This document shows, in pieces, positions 61,018 to 64,000 of a DNA stretch of 64,000 nucleotides (position 1 is its first letter; each line of letters starts with the position of its first letter). The stretch is from Lysinibacillus pinottii (GTDB lineage Bacteria; Bacillota; Bacilli; Bacillales_A; Planococcaceae): positions 43,612 through 107,611 of the forward strand of contig NZ_JANTOO010000008.1 in the NCBI RefSeq assembly GCF_024753545.1, given 5' to 3'. The notes under the pieces are model-generated. The model saw only the letters and a list, made by a program, of their open reading frames with translations. It made no database searches and was not told the origin of the DNA. The position numbers were made by a program, and so were the translations under genes.

Positions 61018-62227
61018 AGTAATTATAATTGGGGCTGGTCCTGCGGGTCTTGCGGCGGCTATTACATTAGCAGAAAAAAATATTGCAGTCCTTGTTATCG
61101 ATGAATATTTATATGCTGGAGGGCGATTACTAGGACAACTTTATGAAGAGAAGCCAGGAACATGGTGGAACGGTATTGTAGAATCAGAACGTTTAGTAGA
61201 ACGAGCTAAAGCAGTCCATGTTGAATTTTTATTACAAACGAGTGTATCTGACTTAGAAAAAATAGGTCAAATGTGGGTCATCCATACAACTAAAGGTGCA
61301 TTTCGTACCCAACACCTGCTATTAGCTACTGGAGCTGCCGAATCGCCTTTCCCTATTCCAGGTTGGACTCTTCCAGGGGTCATGTCTGTTGGAGCAGCAC
61401 AAGTAATGACAAATGTGCATCGTGTGAAACCTGGAAAACGTGGTGTCATTGTCGGAGTTAATGTACTTTCTTCAGCTATTGCAATGGAATTACAATTAGC
61501 AGGTGTTCATGTAGCCGCTATTACATTACCCCCCACTAACTTATTAACAGAGGGTTATAGCAATCCTTTAGAAGTTATGACCTCATTATTGCATGTGGCT
61601 CATATGGCTCCCTCCCCTCTTGTTAAAATAGGCAGCAAATTGATGAAAAATGACTTTATGAAAAAGCTTGGTATTACCTTTTATCCCAAAAATGGTGTGA
61701 AAATGTGGGATATTCCTATTATGTTACGTAAAGCTGTTATTGAAATCGTTGGTAAAAATCAAGTTGAAGGGGTCATTTTAGCAACAGTGAATACAGATGG
61801 CTCTATTGTGAAAGGAAGCGAACAACATATCAAAGCAGATTTTATTTGTATCGCTGGTGGTTTGTACCCTCTTGCAGAGCTTGCTTCTTTAGCAGGTTGT
61901 CCATTTCATTACATCGAACAATTAGGTGGGTTCATTCCTTTACATAATGAACAAATGGAAACTAATTTAGAGGGATTATATGTAGCAGGAAATATTACGG
62001 GCATTGAAGGAGCCAAGGTAGCATTAGCGCAGGGAGAGGTTGCAGCTCTTACAATTGCTCAACACCTAAATGGAGGAGCATCCAACCATGATATTAAGCT
62101 TGCCATCCAGGCTGTTGAAAAAACACGAGCCACTGCACATATTCAATTTCATCCAGAAATTTTAGCTGGCCGTCAGCAAATGAAGCAAATTTGGAATGAA
62201 TCTGTTGGGTCGCTTTCTATTCATTAA
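61007..62227 (+). CDS. FAD/NAD-type flavoprotein subunit (HcnB-like)
   Basis: A 406-residue flavoprotein: FAD loop IIGAGPAGLAAAITLAEK at the N-terminus, GGRLLGQLYEEKPGTWWNG, LLLATGAAESPFPIPGWTLPGV, a second Rossmann stretch GKRGVIVGVNVLSSAIAMEL, and GLYVAGNITGIEGAKVALAQGEVAA. It resembles the middle (B) subunit of HcnABC-type dehydrogenases, but without the C-terminal BFD domain, which the separate 60410 gene provides. It should take electrons from the 57230 subunit to the respiratory chain. It is followed by a terminator. Confidence 0.88.
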   Translation: MNNKVIIIGAGPAGLAAAITLAEKNIAVLVIDEYLYAGGRLLGQLYEEKPGTWWNGIVESERLVERAKAVHVEFLLQTSVSDLEKIGQMWVIHTTKGAFRTQHLLLATGAAESPFPIPGWTLPGVMSVGAAQVMTNVHRVKPGKRGVIVGVNVLSSAIAMELQLAGVHVAAITLPPTNLLTEGYSNPLEVMTSLLHVAHMAPSPLVKIGSKLMKNDFMKKLGITFYPKNGVKMWDIPIMLRKAVIEIVGKNQVEGVILATVNTDGSIVKGSEQHIKADFICIAGGLYPLAELASLAGCPFHYIEQLGGFIPLHNEQMETNLEGLYVAGNITGIEGAKVALAQGEVAALTIAQHLNGGASNHDIKLAIQAVEKTRATAHIQFHPEILAGRQQMKQIWNESVGSLSIH

Positions 62228-62244
62228 AAATCCATATGAAAGTG

Positions 62245-62286
62245 TAAAAGTCTTTTACTCATTTTCGTGAGTAAAAGGCTTTTTTA
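62245..62286 (+). terminator. Terminator after the electron-transfer subunit operon
   Basis: AAAAGTCTTTTACTCA / TGAGTAAAAGGCTTTT stem followed by a T run. It ends just 5 bases before the next sigma-54 promoter. Confidence 0.9.
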
Positions 62287-62290
62287 CTTT

Positions 62291-62307
62291 ATGGCATAAA
62301 ACATGCA
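62291..62307 (+). promoter_or_regulatory. Sigma-54 promoter of the symporter gene
   Basis: ATGGCATAAAACATGCA has exact GG-N10-GC; the -12 is TGCA. The expected +1 is near 62318, which leaves an unusually long leader of about 178 bases. Confidence 0.78.
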
Positions 62308-62331
62308 ATACATATGATGAGCCTAAAAATT

Positions 62332-62469
62332 ATGAAGGGAGGTTTTAGCCTATTTAAGTATTCATCTAAATTAAAGCTGTATACACACTTTAGTCATCAT
62401 TTGGGTAACGAGATGAATGCTAATAATGGATCGAACACAATTTTTTGGGGTGGTAATTTCGCGTTTTGA
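62332..62469 (+). other. Possible 45-codon leader reading frame before the symporter gene
   Basis: An ATG at 62332, about 14 bases after the expected start of transcription, opens a 45-codon frame (MKGGFSLFKY...) ending 26 bases before the symporter ATG. There is no convincing ribosome site, so it may be chance. The rest of the leader shows no clear hairpin. Confidence 0.25.
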
Positions 62470-62495
62470 TTTAAGAAAACAAGGGGGAAACATCT

Positions 62496-63947
62496 ATGGA
62501 GACAATCGTTAATACATTGGTCGATTATATTTGGGGGAATGCACTTGTATACTTAGCATTAGGTGTAGGTCTTTATTTTACCGTCCTAACAAAAGCTGTT
62601 CAATTTCGTTATATTCCTGAGATGATTCGATTATTACGTGAACGGAAAGAGTCAAAGGAAGGAATCTCATCGTTCCAAGCCTTTTGTATGGCATTGTCTG
62701 GGCGGGTTGGTGTTGGTAATATTGCAGGAGTGGCTACGGCTATTGCTGCAGGTGGACCAGGTGCAGTATTTTGGATGGGTATTATGGCCTTTTTAGGTGG
62801 AGCAAGTGCATTTATTGAATCTACTCTTGCTCAATTATATAAAGAAAAGGCTGATGATCAGTATCGCGGGGGGTCACCATATTATATCGAAAAGGGGTTG
62901 AGACTAAAGGGATTTGCTATATTTGTTGCGTGTGTGATCTGTCTCTCATATGGTGTTCTAGTGCCAGGAATCCAGGCGAACACCATTGCCACTTCCTTTA
63001 ATACGGCTTTTCATATTCCACCATTTATAACAGGTGCTTTAATTGTTATTCTTTTAGGATTAATCATATTTGGTGGTGTAAAGCGTATAGCACGTGTTGC
63101 AGATAAAGTTGTTCCTATCATGGCACTTGCTTATGTAATTTTAACACTCATTATTTTAGGGGCGAATGTAAGTGAAATTCCAGGTATGGTTAAACTTATT
63201 ATTACAAGTGCTTTTGGTACAAATGCCATTTTTGGTGGTATAGTGGGGACTGCAATCGCTTGGGGTGTAAGACGCTCGGTATTTTCAAACGTAGCTGGAG
63301 CGGGAGAAGCAACATTTAGTTCTGCTGCTGCTGAAGTATCTCACCCTGCTAAACAAGGTTTAGTTCAGGGTTTTTCCATCTATATTGATACAATCATTGT
63401 ATGTACAGCTACAGCTTTAATGATTCTCATTACAGGTATGTATAATGTTACTCCTTCTGGAACAACGACACCATTAGTTGAAAATATTCCAGGCGTCGTA
63501 GCAGGCACTGCTTATACACAAGCAGCTGTATCTACAGTGTTCAATGATTTTGGAAGTGGCTTCGTGGCTACAGCCATATTCCTTTTCGCGTTCACTACAT
63601 TAATGGCATACTACTACATTGCAGAGACAACCATTGTATATTTAGATAATAAGCTACGCCTCCCCATTTTAAAATTAGTATTAAAAATGGTCTTCTTACT
63701 AGTTGTTTATGTTGGAAGTGTTCAATCTGTTAGTCTTATGTGGGGACTTGGAGACATTGGATTTGGGAGTATGAGTTATTTGAACTTTATTGCTATTGTA
63801 TTATTAACCAAACCAGCCATTCGAGTTTTGCAAGATTATGACCGACAAAAAAAGGCCGGTCTAGATCCTATTTTTGATCCAAGAGAAGTTGGAATTAAAA
63901 ACGCCGAGTTTTGGATAGAATACAGTAATATGCATAAAAAGAATTAA
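62496..63947 (+). CDS. Sodium:amino-acid (AGCS family) symporter, probable proline/hydroxyproline importer
   Basis: A 483-residue transporter with about eleven membrane helices and AGCS signatures: ALSGRVGVGNIAGVATAIAAGGPGAVFWM (residues ~67-95), GGSPYYIEKGL, GVRRSVFSNVAGAGEATFSSAAA, and FAFTTLMAYYYIAETTI. The best known members carry alanine or glycine with sodium. Here the sigma-54 promoter and hydroxyproline cluster suggest hydroxyproline or proline as cargo, which is inference. A strong AGGGGGAA precedes the ATG, and a terminator follows. Confidence 0.9.
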   Translation: METIVNTLVDYIWGNALVYLALGVGLYFTVLTKAVQFRYIPEMIRLLRERKESKEGISSFQAFCMALSGRVGVGNIAGVATAIAAGGPGAVFWMGIMAFLGGASAFIESTLAQLYKEKADDQYRGGSPYYIEKGLRLKGFAIFVACVICLSYGVLVPGIQANTIATSFNTAFHIPPFITGALIVILLGLIIFGGVKRIARVADKVVPIMALAYVILTLIILGANVSEIPGMVKLIITSAFGTNAIFGGIVGTAIAWGVRRSVFSNVAGAGEATFSSAAAEVSHPAKQGLVQGFSIYIDTIIVCTATALMILITGMYNVTPSGTTTPLVENIPGVVAGTAYTQAAVSTVFNDFGSGFVATAIFLFAFTTLMAYYYIAETTIVYLDNKLRLPILKLVLKMVFLLVVYVGSVQSVSLMWGLGDIGFGSMSYLNFIAIVLLTKPAIRVLQDYDRQKKAGLDPIFDPREVGIKNAEFWIEYSNMHKKN

Positions 63948-63950
63948 CTA

Positions 63951-63982
63951 AAAAAACAGTCAGCACACAGCTGACTGTTTTT
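63951..63982 (+). terminator. Terminator after the symporter gene
   Basis: AAAAACAGTCAGC / GCTGACTGTTTTT stem with a T run. Confidence 0.9.
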
Positions 63983-64000
63983 GTTGCCTAGCGACGTCCT

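Overview
The window is AT-rich, densely coded DNA from a Gram-positive, endospore-forming Bacillales bacterium, most likely Lysinibacillus or a close relative. Reasons: strong AGGAGG ribosome sites, lipobox lipoproteins, an SLH-type cell-surface protein, a YaaH/SleL spore cortex lytic enzyme, a sigma-B-type promoter, HrcA/CIRCE control of groESL, and a groESL-tatAC-rex-ydiF-tsaD-rimI-tsaB-tsaE block in the Bacillus subtilis order. The genus is inference; no 16S gene is present.

Layout. 1-1640: vitamin B12 importer (btuC, partial btuD) behind a cobalamin riboswitch with its own terminator. 1.7-5.2 kb: BioY, a YdhK-like lipoprotein, and an OmpR-type two-component system. 5.3-8.1 kb: quinone-stress genes (FMN reductase, nitroreductase, MhqO-like dioxygenase, MhqR) with two near-identical MhqR operators. 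8.2-14.5 kb: large catalase with a sigma-B promoter, a YusW-like lipoprotein, a YcdB/SLH surface protein, and SleL/YaaH with an apparent ATT start. 15-22.6 kb: a small unknown gene plus a giant DUF4132 protein, convergent with an AAA ATPase/TOPRIM-like pair. 22.7-25.7 kb: a Pro/Tyr-repeat protein, a chemoreceptor and a palindromic ~110-bp element. 25.7-32.5 kb: a one-module A-T-reductase NRPS-like enzyme with its own phosphopantetheinyl transferase, then a Fur-boxed siderophore-type ABC importer. 32.6-42.8 kb: the conserved groESL-to-tsaE block, with a dense DnaA-box cluster between ydiF and tsaD. 43-44 kb: a small lipoprotein and tRNA-Asp.

44-64 kb is the most striking part. It carries an oligopeptide ABC transporter (oppB, oppC, a fused oppDF, and oppA), an M24 Xaa-Pro-type peptidase, rpoN itself (sigma-54), an apparently complete trans-4-hydroxyproline degradation pathway (epimerase, three- or four-subunit D-hydroxyproline dehydrogenase, DapA-family deaminase, semialdehyde dehydrogenase), an AGCS-type symporter, and a sigma-54 activator between the two dehydrogenase operons. 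By eye, six separate transcription units here each have a -24/-12 promoter with exact GG-N10-GC spacing. I read this as a physically clustered sigma-54 regulon for using proline/hydroxyproline-rich peptides such as collagen or gelatin fragments. It includes a proline-racemase paralogue that has lost both catalytic cysteines.

Several starts were moved from the longest reading frame to agree with ribosome sites, promoters or family lengths; each entry says so. Function names rest on motif and family recognition by eye; no database search was run.
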